A stretch of 45,327 nt of DNA. Origin: Solirubrobacteraceae bacterium (GTDB taxonomy: Bacteria; Actinomycetota; Thermoleophilia; Solirubrobacterales; Solirubrobacteraceae). Positions 22,553-33,346 of this stretch are shown here, one piece after another. The notes below the pieces were generated by a model that did not search any database, was not told the origin of the DNA, and saw only the letters and a program-made list of their open reading frames with translations. The DNA is taken from positions 1 through 45,327 of the forward strand of contig JAUJPF010000036.1 in assembly GCA_030447275.1 (NCBI GenBank). Reading direction: 5' to 3'. Position numbers and translations under genes: made by a program. Each line of letters starts with the position of its first letter. Position 1 is the first letter of the stretch.

Positions 22553-23712
22553 TCAACAACACCAACGCCCCGCACCCAGAGGGCGCGGGGGCGTTGGCTG
22601 CGACGGGCGAAGGCGCCTTGGCGGAAGCTCGAGCCAGCCCTGCTCGGTGGCGAGCAGGACGGCCTGGGCGCAGTCGACCGCCGAGCTTGCCGTAGATGTT
22701 GTGGAGGTGCGTGCGGACCGTGCTCGTCGAGAGCGACAGGTCGTGCGCGTCTGCTTGTAGACCTTGCCCTCGGCGAGGCGTCCAGGACCTCGACCTCGCG
22801 GGTCGAGAGCGGGCCTGAGTCGATCGAGCGCTGGCGGCCGGTCTGCGGTACGGGAGGTCGTACATGACCGTCCGCAGCTCGGCCGGGCCCATGCCGATGA
22901 TCCGGGCCACCTTCAGCAGCTCGGTCGGCGAGACCGGCGCTGCCCTGCGCGTAGTGGGCGAGCATGTCGGCCAGCCGGACGTACGCGGCCTCGCCGCTGA
23001 CGTCGTCGGCGTGGTGGCGCTCGATGACCGAGGCGACGGCCTTGGGCAGGCCCCACCGGCGGGCGAGGACGCCGCCGACCAGCGCGTGGTCGACGCCGAG
23101 CTCGCGGCGCTCGCGGTGGATCCGGTCCTCCGGCGTGCGCGCGCCCTGATGGACCTGGCCGGGGTAGCCCGGGTAGGCGTGCATCAGGACGAGCTTGCCG
23201 ATGTCGTGCAGGAGCGCGGTGACCATGAGGCGGTCGCGCTGGTCGTAGTTGGTCTCGGTGGCCAGGCGGTCGGCCGCGCGCTGCGTGGCGACGCCGTGCA
23301 GGCGGAAGCGCTCGGGCGCGCCCTCCCACACGGACGAGCGCTCGAAGAAGTCGTAGGTGCGGGCCCGCGAGGCGAGGGCCTGGACGGCCTCCGGCGAGAG
23401 GAGCTCGACGCTCTTGACGACGCTCTCGACGCGACCGCGCGAGCGGCCCTCGACCTGGTTGGCGAGCCGCAGGACGGCGATCACCAGGGCGCAGTCGGAC
23501 TCGACGGCGTTGACGACGTCGGCCGCGGACACCCGCTCCTGCGACACGAGGCGCAGCAGGCGGTTGCGCGACTCGGCGAGCGCAGGGAACGCCTCGAGCG
23601 CCTCGAAGGCAGCCGTCAGCCGGCGGCCATGGCCTTCGTTGTGCCGGCGCTGCGCGCTGACGGCGTTCTGGGGGGGCGTGCTCTGGCGAATCGCGGTGGG
23701 GGGAGTTGACAT
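22553..23712 (-). pseudogene. HDOD domain - LuxR-type HTH regulator, four frame breaks in this sequence
   Basis: The first 250 residues are intact: an HDOD domain with RLTAAFEALEAFPALAESRN, VIAVLRLANQ, ALLHDIGKLVLMHAYPG and a second HD-like part (HALVGGVLARRWGLPKAV). The remainder must be read across frames: SPTELLKVARIIGMGPAEL (break near 22945), GPLSTREVEVLD (near 22858), VYKQTHDLSLSTSTVRTHLH and NIYGKLG (near 22783), then AQAVLLATEQGWLEL (near 22682). The last parts are a LuxR/GerE helix-turn-helix. HDOD-LuxR proteins are presumed stress or signalling regulators. Because every frame resumes exactly, sequence errors are more likely than decay. Confidence 0.75.
22562..22597 (-). terminator. 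Strong hairpin at the end of the HDOD-LuxR gene
   Basis: CCAACGCCCCGC (22562-22573) pairs with GCGGGGGCGTTGG (22585-22597), a 12-bp GC stem with one bulged G and an 11-base loop. On the minus strand it is followed by TGTTGTTGAG. It separates the HDOD-LuxR gene from the Rrf2 gene on the same strand. Confidence 0.6.
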
Positions 23713-23827
23713 CCTTGTGTCCTGAATCCGGGGTCTGCCCGGTTATCGGCACCTATGGACGCATGGTTGAGTTGACAAGAGCGAGCGTCCACCGTCACGG
23801 CGCGTTTGCAGGCAGAATGCCCCCTCC
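23713..23827. promoter_or_regulatory. Divergent promoter region between HDOD-LuxR and nfo
   Basis: The 115-base gap must hold both promoters. A perfect TTGACA is at 23772-23777 on the plus strand, but no good -10 follows at 16-18 bases, so its use is unsure. Confidence 0.3.
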
Positions 23828-24685
23828 ATGCTGATCGGAGCACACGTCTCGCCCGCCGGCGGGCTTGCCAAGGCGGTCGAGCGCGGGGTCGACCGCGGCT
23901 GTCACGCGATCCAGATCTTCAACCAGAACCCACGGGCCTGGAAGCCGCGGGAGTACGCCCCCGACGACGTCGAGGCCTTCCACGCCGCGATGGACAGCTC
24001 GGACGTCGACGCGCTGCTCATCCACGCCGTCTACCTCCTCAACTGCGCCTCCGAGGACCCGGAGATCCGGACGAAGTCGCTGAGCTCCCTGATCTCGAGC
24101 CTCCGCGCCGGCGACGCGCTGAACGCGACCGCCGTCGTCCTCCACCCCGGCAGCGCGCTGGCCGGCGAGGTCGCGCCGGCGATCGACCGGGCGGGCGCGG
24201 TGATCCGCGAGGCGCTGGAGGAATCGGACCACTGCGCGCTGCACCTCGAGAACACCGCGGGCTCCGGCGGCACGCTCGGGCGGTCGTTCAGCGAGCTGGC
24301 GCAGCTCGTCGAGGCGGCGGGCGGCGACGAGCGGCTGGGGGTCTGCCTGGACTCCTGCCACCTCTTCGCCTCGGGCTACGACATCCGCACCGCCGCCGGG
24401 CTGACCGAGACGCTGGACGACTGCGTCGCCCAGGTCGGCCTCGAGCGGCTCGGGTCGCTGCACCTCAACGACTCGAAGACCCCGCTCGGCTCGAACGTCG
24501 ACCGCCACGCCAACGTCGGCGAGGGCGAGCTCGGCCCCGACGCCTGCGCGGTCTTCCTCAGCGAACCGCGCTTCGAGGACCTCCCGCTGGTCCTGGAAGC
24601 CTCGGGCCCCGACAAGAAGGGCGCCTCGGCCGAGCAGATCGCCTACACGCGCAAGCTGCGCGAGCAGGGCCTCGCCAAGCGCTAG
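23828..24685 (+). CDS. nfo: Endonuclease IV (AP endonuclease), DNA repair
   Basis: A 285-residue TIM-barrel enzyme that cuts DNA at abasic sites and removes 3' blocking groups, using three zinc ions. It begins MLIGAHVSPAGGL and carries the metal-ligand motifs: IQIFNQNPRAW, LLIHAVYLLN, VVLHPGS, HLENTAG, GVCLDSCHLFASGYDI, SLHLNDSK and VDRHANVGEGELG. Length matches the family. The gene ends in a two-base convergent overlap with the methyltransferase gene. Confidence 0.96.
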   Translation: MLIGAHVSPAGGLAKAVERGVDRGCHAIQIFNQNPRAWKPREYAPDDVEAFHAAMDSSDVDALLIHAVYLLNCASEDPEIRTKSLSSLISSLRAGDALNATAVVLHPGSALAGEVAPAIDRAGAVIREALEESDHCALHLENTAGSGGTLGRSFSELAQLVEAAGGDERLGVCLDSCHLFASGYDIRTAAGLTETLDDCVAQVGLERLGSLHLNDSKTPLGSNVDRHANVGEGELGPDACAVFLSEPRFEDLPLVLEASGPDKKGASAEQIAYTRKLREQGLAKR

Positions 24686-25503
24686 GCGCGCGTCCCGACG
24701 ACGAGCAGGTACTCGTACTCGTAGCGCGCCGGCTCTCCCTCGCCGGCGAGGTTCGTCCGCTCGGCGAGCTCGAGGTAGCGGCGGTCGAACTCGGCGAGCC
24801 GGTCGGCGTCGTCGCCGATGTGGTTGAGGATCGCGATCGTCGGGCCGTACTTCTCGCGGAAGGTGCCGACGGCGTCGCGCGGCGTCGGGAACGCGGTCAC
24901 GTCGAGCGTGTGGCGCTCGAGGCGCAGCTCGCTGCAGCCGTCGCCCAGCAGCTCGCGGACGTGGTCCTCGCTGCCCCACAGCGGCGGCGGCTGCGCACCC
25001 GGCGGCGGCGGCGGCGCGTACTGGCCGAGGAGCTTGAACGTCTGGCCGATGACGCCCTCGGGCGTCCAGTTGGCCATGGCGATCGTGCCGCCGGGCTTGG
25101 TGACGCGCAGCAGCTCGCGCGCGACGGCGTCGTGGTGCGGGGCGAACATCGCGCCGATCGCCGACAGGACGACGTCGAAGGACGTGGCGTCGAACGGCAG
25201 GGCCTCGGCGTCGGCCTGCATCCACTCGAGCTCGGCGCCCGCCTCCGCGGCCGCCGCACGCCCGACGTCGAAGAACTCCGGGGTCAGATCGGAGGCGATG
25301 ACCTGGGCGCCGGTCTTCGCGGCCGGGATCGCGGAGCTGCCGGTCCCGGCGGCGACGTCGAGGACGCGCTGGCCCTCGCGGACGCCGCAGGCGCGGACGA
25401 GGTGCTCGCTGACGGGCGCGACGATGTGGGCGATCGTCGGGTAGTCGCCGGACGCCCACATGGCGCGGTGGCGCTGCTTGAGGGTGGTGTCGGTCGCTGA
25501 CAT
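24682..25503 (-). CDS. SAM-dependent methyltransferase (class I)
   Basis: A 273-residue protein with the Rossmann-like SAM site: motif I RVLDVAAGTGSSAIPAA, acidic residue in VIASDLTPEF, QADAEALPFDATSFDVVLS and LLRVTKPGGTIAMANWTPEG. A proline-rich insert (YAPPPPPGAQPPP) follows, then a lid region. It resembles UbiE/type-11 methyltransferases but substrate cannot be told from the sequence. It is the last gene of a long leftward block and its stop overlaps that of nfo. Confidence 0.88.
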   Translation of the reverse strand: MSATDTTLKQRHRAMWASGDYPTIAHIVAPVSEHLVRACGVREGQRVLDVAAGTGSSAIPAAKTGAQVIASDLTPEFFDVGRAAAAEAGAELEWMQADAEALPFDATSFDVVLSAIGAMFAPHHDAVARELLRVTKPGGTIAMANWTPEGVIGQTFKLLGQYAPPPPPGAQPPPLWGSEDHVRELLGDGCSELRLERHTLDVTAFPTPRDAVGTFREKYGPTIAILNHIGDDADRLAEFDRRYLELAERTNLAGEGEPARYEYEYLLVVGTRA

Positions 25504-25516
25504 GCGACCGACCCTC

Positions 25517-26170
25517 TCACTCCAGCGTCGCCGTTGCCAGGTCTGCGGCGATCTTCACGCCCTGATGGCCCAGGTGGACGCCGTCGAGCTGCCGGACGAT
25601 CACCTGCTCGCCCTTCCACGGCATCGAGCGCCGGTAGCGCCCGCCGGGCGTGAAGACGGGGGCGATGTCGAGGAGCCGCCCGCGGCCGTCGAGCGCCGCG
25701 TAGCGCAGGGCGCGGTTGATCGCGCGGAAGACGCGGCCGAGCCGCGGGTCGATCGGCGCGGGGAGCGTCAGCCAGACCGTGCGGCCGTAGGCGGCCATCA
25801 TCTCTCTCGCGCGCGCGGCGTACGCCTGGACCCACAACGGGCCGCAGCACCTCTGTCCGCCGATCGAGTGGACGTCGTTGCCGCCGATGAAGACGAACGT
25901 GACGTCGGGGCGGACCTGCGCGCTCTGCTCGCGCGCGGCCTTGACCCAGTCGGTCAGCCACGGCTTCGTGAGGCCGGTCCCGACGCGCGAGTCGATGGTC
26001 ACGTCATAGCCGCGGTGGCGCAGACGGCGGGCGAGCGGGTGCTGCATGACGTACATGAGCGAGTCGCCGGTGACGAGCGCGCGCGGCGGCTCCTGGGCGC
26101 GCGCGTCGTCGCCGCCGGCCGCGGCGAGGACGACGAGCGCGCACGCGGCTGCCGCGAGCAGCCGCCTCAT
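25517..26170 (-). CDS. Secreted SGNH/GDSL-family hydrolase
   Basis: A 217-residue protein with an N-terminal signal (MRRLLAAAACALVVLAAAGG). Block I is ALVTGDSLMYVM with the catalytic Ser, block III is VFIGGNDVHS, and the Asp-His pair is in LDGVHLGHQG. The fold resembles DUF459-type acyl or cell-wall ester hydrolases, but the substrate is unknown. The ATG at 26170 overlaps the stop of the decarboxylase gene, so they are co-transcribed. Confidence 0.85.
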   Translation of the reverse strand: MRRLLAAAACALVVLAAAGGDDARAQEPPRALVTGDSLMYVMQHPLARRLRHRGYDVTIDSRVGTGLTKPWLTDWVKAAREQSAQVRPDVTFVFIGGNDVHSIGGQRCCGPLWVQAYAARAREMMAAYGRTVWLTLPAPIDPRLGRVFRAINRALRYAALDGRGRLLDIAPVFTPGGRYRRSMPWKGEQVIVRQLDGVHLGHQGVKIAADLATATLE

Positions 26171-27510
26171 CCGGCCAGCTCCGCGATGCGCGCGATCGTG
26201 CGCTCGATGTCGTCGTCGGTCGTGCGCGGGTTGATCGTGCACATGCGCATCACGGTACGGCCTTCGAGGACCGTCGAGCTCGGTGCCGCGAAGCCGTCGG
26301 CGACGACGCGGTCGGCCAGCTCCCCCGCGTCGCCGCTTCGCGGGGCGAACGTGACGATCCCGAGCTGCGCCGGCGTGACTGTCTCGAGCTCCTCACTCGC
26401 CTCGATCGCGCACTGGGCGCGCTCGGCCAGGTCGATCCCGCGGTCGATGGCCGCGCGGAACGCGTCGAGGCCGAACGTGTGCAGCGACAGCCACAGCTTG
26501 AGCGCGCGCGAGCCGCGGCTGAGCTGCGGGCCGCGGTCGCGGAAGCTCACCTCGTCGCCGGCCGAGACCGAGACGTCGCGCAGGTACTCGGGCAGCATCG
26601 AGAACGCCGCCTCGAGCGCGCCCGGGTGGCGGACGAGCGCGCAGCCCGCCTCGTACGGCTGGAAGAGCCACTTGTGCGGGTCGAGCACGACCGAGTCGGC
26701 GCGCTCGAGTCCGCGCAGCAGCGTCCGGCCGCGCTCGGTGAGGACGGCGGGCGCGCCGTAGGCGCCGTCGACGTGCAGCCAGACCCCGTGCGCGAGGCAG
26801 CGCTCGGCGATCTCCTCGAGCGGGTCGACGGCGCCGGTGTTCGTGGTTCCGGCGGTGGCGACGACGCACAGGACGCCGTCGTCGAGGTCGAGGTCCTCGG
26901 GGCGCAGGCGGGAGCCCTCGCTCGCGAGCGTGCGGACCTCGACGCCGAGCAGCCGCAGCGCGCGGGTGACCGACGCGTGCGTCTGGTCGGAGACGACGGC
27001 GGTCGTGGCGTGGGGGCGAGCGGCGCGGGCGGCGGCCAGCGCGGTGAGGCTCGCGACGCTGCCGCCGCTGACGAGGATCCCTCCCGTCCCCTCCGGCAGG
27101 CCGCACCAGCCGCGCAGCCAGTCGATCACCGTCAGCTCGACGGTGGCCGGGCCGCTGCCGCCGGCCCACGAGCCCGCGAAGACGTTCAGGCCCGCCGCGA
27201 GCGCGTCGGCCAGCGCCGAGACCGGGTTCGACGGCGAGCCGATCCGCGCGAAGAACCGCGGGTGGTCGCCGTGCTGCATGAACGGCAGGACCTCGTCGAG
27301 CAGCCGGTCGAGCGCGGCGTCGGGGTCGCCCGGGCCGTCGGGCGGCGGGCCGCCGACCGCGCTGCGCAGCGCGGCGGCGTCACCCGTCCGGATCGGCGGC
27401 GCGCCCTCGACGTCCTCCCAGTGCGCGACGATCGCGTCGACGACGCGATGCCCGAGGCGCCGAAGCTCCTCGGGCTCGAGCGTCAGCGGCGCTCGAGGTC
27501 CAGCGCGCAC
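26167..27510 (-). CDS. Pyridoxal-phosphate-dependent amino-acid decarboxylase (group II)
   Basis: A protein of about 447 residues of the aromatic-L-amino-acid/glutamate decarboxylase family. Motifs include FFARIGSPSNPVSALADAL, ILVSGGSVASLTAL, LHVDGAYGAP with the Asp that holds the PLP ring, and VVLDPHKWLFQPYEAGCALV with the PLP lysine. The end is GRTVMRMCTINPRTTDDDIE. There is no good start: a GTG at 27510 lies inside msrB (28-base overlap), and a CTG at its stop is the alternative. Substrate could be an aromatic amino acid; not decidable here. Confidence 0.9.
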   Translation of the reverse strand: MRAGPRAPLTLEPEELRRLGHRVVDAIVAHWEDVEGAPPIRTGDAAALRSAVGGPPPDGPGDPDAALDRLLDEVLPFMQHGDHPRFFARIGSPSNPVSALADALAAGLNVFAGSWAGGSGPATVELTVIDWLRGWCGLPEGTGGILVSGGSVASLTALAAARAARPHATTAVVSDQTHASVTRALRLLGVEVRTLASEGSRLRPEDLDLDDGVLCVVATAGTTNTGAVDPLEEIAERCLAHGVWLHVDGAYGAPAVLTERGRTLLRGLERADSVVLDPHKWLFQPYEAGCALVRHPGALEAAFSMLPEYLRDVSVSAGDEVSFRDRGPQLSRGSRALKLWLSLHTFGLDAFRAAIDRGIDLAERAQCAIEASEELETVTPAQLGIVTFAPRSGDAGELADRVVADGFAAPSSTVLEGRTVMRMCTINPRTTDDDIERTIARIAELAG

Positions 27511-27875
27511 GAGTTGATGCAGAAGCGCTGGCCGCTCGGGCCGGGCCCGTCGTCGAAGACGTGGCCGAGGTGGCCGCCGCAGCGGGCGCAGACGACCTCG
27601 GTCCTCACCATCCCGTGGCTCGCGTCCGTGCGCAGCTCGACGTTCTCGGTGTTCTTCGGGTCGGTGAAGCTCGGCCACCCGGAGCCGGACTCGAACTTCG
27701 TGCCGGCGTCGAACAGCTCGTTGCCGCAGCCGGCGCACGTGTAGACGCCGTCGTCCTTCGTGTCGACGAACTTCCCCATGAACGGCGGCTCCGTCGCCGC
27801 CTGGCGCAGCACGGCGTACTGGTCGGGCGCGAGCTCCTCGCGCCACTCCTGCTCGGACTTCAAGACCTTCTCCAT
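27483..27875 (-). CDS. msrB: Peptide-methionine (R)-S-oxide reductase MsrB
   Basis: A 130-residue repair enzyme that reduces methionine-R-sulfoxide in proteins. It has the zinc pairs CAGCGNELF and CARCGGHLGHVFDDG, the substrate loop SGSGWPSFT and the catalytic cysteine in QRFCINSCALD. Length is typical for a free-standing MsrB. The start ATG has weak upstream purines. The decarboxylase gene overlaps its end. Confidence 0.97.
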   Translation of the reverse strand: MEKVLKSEQEWREELAPDQYAVLRQAATEPPFMGKFVDTKDDGVYTCAGCGNELFDAGTKFESGSGWPSFTDPKNTENVELRTDASHGMVRTEVVCARCGGHLGHVFDDGPGPSGQRFCINSCALDLERR

Positions 27876-27912
27876 AGGTTCAGCGTAGGAGGGGACGCAA
27901 GCGGCGTCGGCG

Positions 27913-28224
27913 TCAGGTCCCGGCGAGGAGGAGGCCGGCGTCTTGCCACGGCTTCAACGTGAGGCTTGCCGAATCCGCCGCGGCGGAGCGCGGCAGGCGT
28001 TGAACACGTCCGGCGAACTGTTCGAGCGTGGCGCCAGCCTCCGCGAAGCGACGTTGATTGGCGTAGCTGCGAACGGCTGCCGCGATCACCTCGTCGGTTC
28101 GCATGCCGCGAGCCTCAGCGAGCAAGTCAAGGCTCGCTAGGTCCGCTCCGCTCAGCCGAACCTCGAGGACATGCTCGACGAGGTGGCCCTCCTCGAAGAA
28201 CGGTTCGAAAGAATCCTCGGGCAC
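27913..28224 (-). CDS. Probable antitoxin of a BrnT/BrnA-like pair
   Basis: About 103 residues from the GTG at 28224, 12 bases after the toxin-like gene. VEHVLEVRLSGADLASLDLL followed by MRTDEVIAAAVRSYANQ is a ribbon-helix-helix pattern (strand, helix, turn, helix). The C-terminus (QRLPRSAAADSASLTLKPWQ) is where RHH antitoxins usually wrap the toxin. In brnTA loci the antitoxin gene follows the toxin gene, as here. Identity as BrnA proper is uncertain because the sequence is divergent. Confidence 0.6.
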   Translation of the reverse strand: MPEDSFEPFFEEGHLVEHVLEVRLSGADLASLDLLAEARGMRTDEVIAAAVRSYANQRRFAEAGATLEQFAGRVQRLPRSAAADSASLTLKPWQDAGLLLAGT

Positions 28225-28235
28225 GGTCCGTGATG

Positions 28236-28517
28236 CTACCGCGCCGTCAGACGCCGCTTGTCCACCTCGCTCGCGTCCAAGGCCGTCACGACCTCCCACT
28301 CCACCTCGTCGGCGGTCGGATCGAGCGCGACTTCGAGGATGCGGCCTCCATCGGTTGCGCCGATCACCGAGATCCGGCCCGCCGCGCGGCGGTTCGGCCG
28401 TATGAGGCGACGGTTCGACAGCACCTGGTCGACTTCAGCTCGCCGCAACCCGTGCCTTTGGACATGCTCGGTAGCCGCGTTCGTCCACCGCAGCCTCAAG
28501 ACCCTCGGGCGTGCCAC
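28236..28517 (-). CDS. BrnT-like toxin (or DUF4258) small protein
   Basis: A 93-residue protein: LRLRWTNAATEHVQRHGLRR, then EVDQVLSNRRL, RISVIGATDGGRILEVALDP and VVTALDASEVDKRR. The order W..A..H...HG....V..V, GR..VIG.T..GR.L.V and a final ALD.S..... R resembles BrnT ribonuclease-type toxins, which cut RNA and are bound by an RHH antitoxin. It is 11 bases after the deoxyribosyltransferase-like gene and is probably on the dnaE transcript unless it has its own promoter inside that gene. Confidence 0.6.
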   Translation of the reverse strand: MARPRVLRLRWTNAATEHVQRHGLRRAEVDQVLSNRRLIRPNRRAAGRISVIGATDGGRILEVALDPTADEVEWEVVTALDASEVDKRRLTAR

Positions 28518-28528
28518 GGGCCTGGCGG

Positions 28529-29692
28529 CTACTCAGGTTCGTCGGGCGCGGCTTCAGCGGAAGCCCCAGCAGGCGATCCCCCGGCGTCGGGCGCGGCTTC
28601 CTCGCGCGTCTGCTCGCCGAGGTTCTCGTCCGCGAACTGGACAACGCGCTCAGCGAACGCTTCCACGGTCTCAATGGCGCCGATGATCCGGGCGAGGCTG
28701 CGCCGGACGGCTGATGACGCCCGATCCAAATCACGGGTGACTCCCGTGACAGACGCAACGCTGTCGCGAAATTCGAGGAGTCCCTCCCGTCCCTCGCGTC
28801 CCCCAGAGAGCAGAACCTCCATGCTCTCCTTCAACTCCTCCAGCTGCTCCCGCTGATCCGCGTTATCCGGAGAGAGGCTCGAGGCGACGTTCCAACCATG
28901 GGTCGTCACGCGCTCGACCGTTTCGTCGAGGGGAGCGGCTATCCCGTCGAGTTCGCGCGCGTACTCACGCATGTCCTTCGCAGCGGCCGCTGTGATCCGC
29001 TGCGCTCGGACTGTCGCCCCGTGCGCGCCCATGTCGATCGAGTCGAGCTGCTCTCCGCGGCGTGCCACCTTGTCCCCGATGGCGTTCGTCGAATCGGCAA
29101 CCTGCTCGAAGAGGTCGTTCATTCGCTGGACGGCGGCTTCCACGTCGACCAGCGAATCGAGGAAACGAGGCGGCTCATCCTCATCCGGGGGTCCTTCCTC
29201 TGCCTCTGCCTCTGCCGTCCTTTCCGCGCGCCCGAACTCGCCGGCGGGCAAGAAATCCGTGACCGGGCTCCCGAACTTCACATCGCCCGCAGCCCGCGCC
29301 TCTGCGATCTGGGTCAACCGCTGGGTGAGCTCATCGACCTCAGCGAAATGCGTGGAGTAAGCGACGGCCCGATAGCTCTTCAGGTCGAAGGGAAGGGACT
29401 CGACGGACTGCGTGAGCAGGACGGTCGGCCTCGCAAGCGCGTGAGCAACACCAAGCTCGTAGTACACGTTCGCGTTGGGAATCGTGACCTCGGCGACGAT
29501 GAGATCCGCCTCCGCGATCCCGCGTATGACGTCGCGCATGACGTTGTGCTGGTCGAGGAATGAGTCGGCGCGCATCACCTCGTACCCCGCGGCCGCCAGG
29601 GGCGGCCTGATGAGCTTTTCGTAAACCGAGTTGAACTCGGCGGAGAACGGCATCAGGACGAACGCGCGCAGCCGCCGCCCCCCGGACGACAT
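28529..29692 (-). CDS. Nucleoside-deoxyribosyltransferase-like (TIR/DRHyd-type) domain with coiled-coil C-terminus
   Basis: A 387-residue protein in three parts. Residues about 8-115 form a compact alpha/beta domain: RRLRAFVLMPFSAEFNSVY, YEVMRADSFLDQHN, GIAEADLIVAEVTIPNANVY, ELGVAHALARPTVLLTQSVE, with the acidic residue and N-x-x-Y-E-L-G of deoxyribosyltransferase-like and TIR-like folds that cleave glycosidic bonds of nucleotides. An acidic linker follows (about 155-175), then long amphipathic helices (about 180-365) resembling chemoreceptor-like coiled coils. It starts two bases after the dnaE stop. Similar effector domains act in abortive defence; here that is inference. No membrane helix is seen. 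Confidence 0.72.
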   Translation of the reverse strand: MSSGGRRLRAFVLMPFSAEFNSVYEKLIRPPLAAAGYEVMRADSFLDQHNVMRDVIRGIAEADLIVAEVTIPNANVYYELGVAHALARPTVLLTQSVESLPFDLKSYRAVAYSTHFAEVDELTQRLTQIAEARAAGDVKFGSPVTDFLPAGEFGRAERTAEAEAEEGPPDEDEPPRFLDSLVDVEAAVQRMNDLFEQVADSTNAIGDKVARRGEQLDSIDMGAHGATVRAQRITAAAAKDMREYARELDGIAAPLDETVERVTTHGWNVASSLSPDNADQREQLEELKESMEVLLSGGREGREGLLEFRDSVASVTGVTRDLDRASSAVRRSLARIIGAIETVEAFAERVVQFADENLGEQTREEAAPDAGGSPAGASAEAAPDEPE

Positions 29693-29694
29693 CG

Positions 29695-33261
<3,567 letters not shown>

Positions 33262-33346
33262 GGGGGTTATGGATGCTAGGCGGCGGGTCGGACGGGGCGG
33301 TGCGGGCGCGCTGGCGATTGCCGGACGTTGCGCCGTCTTCCGCCGG

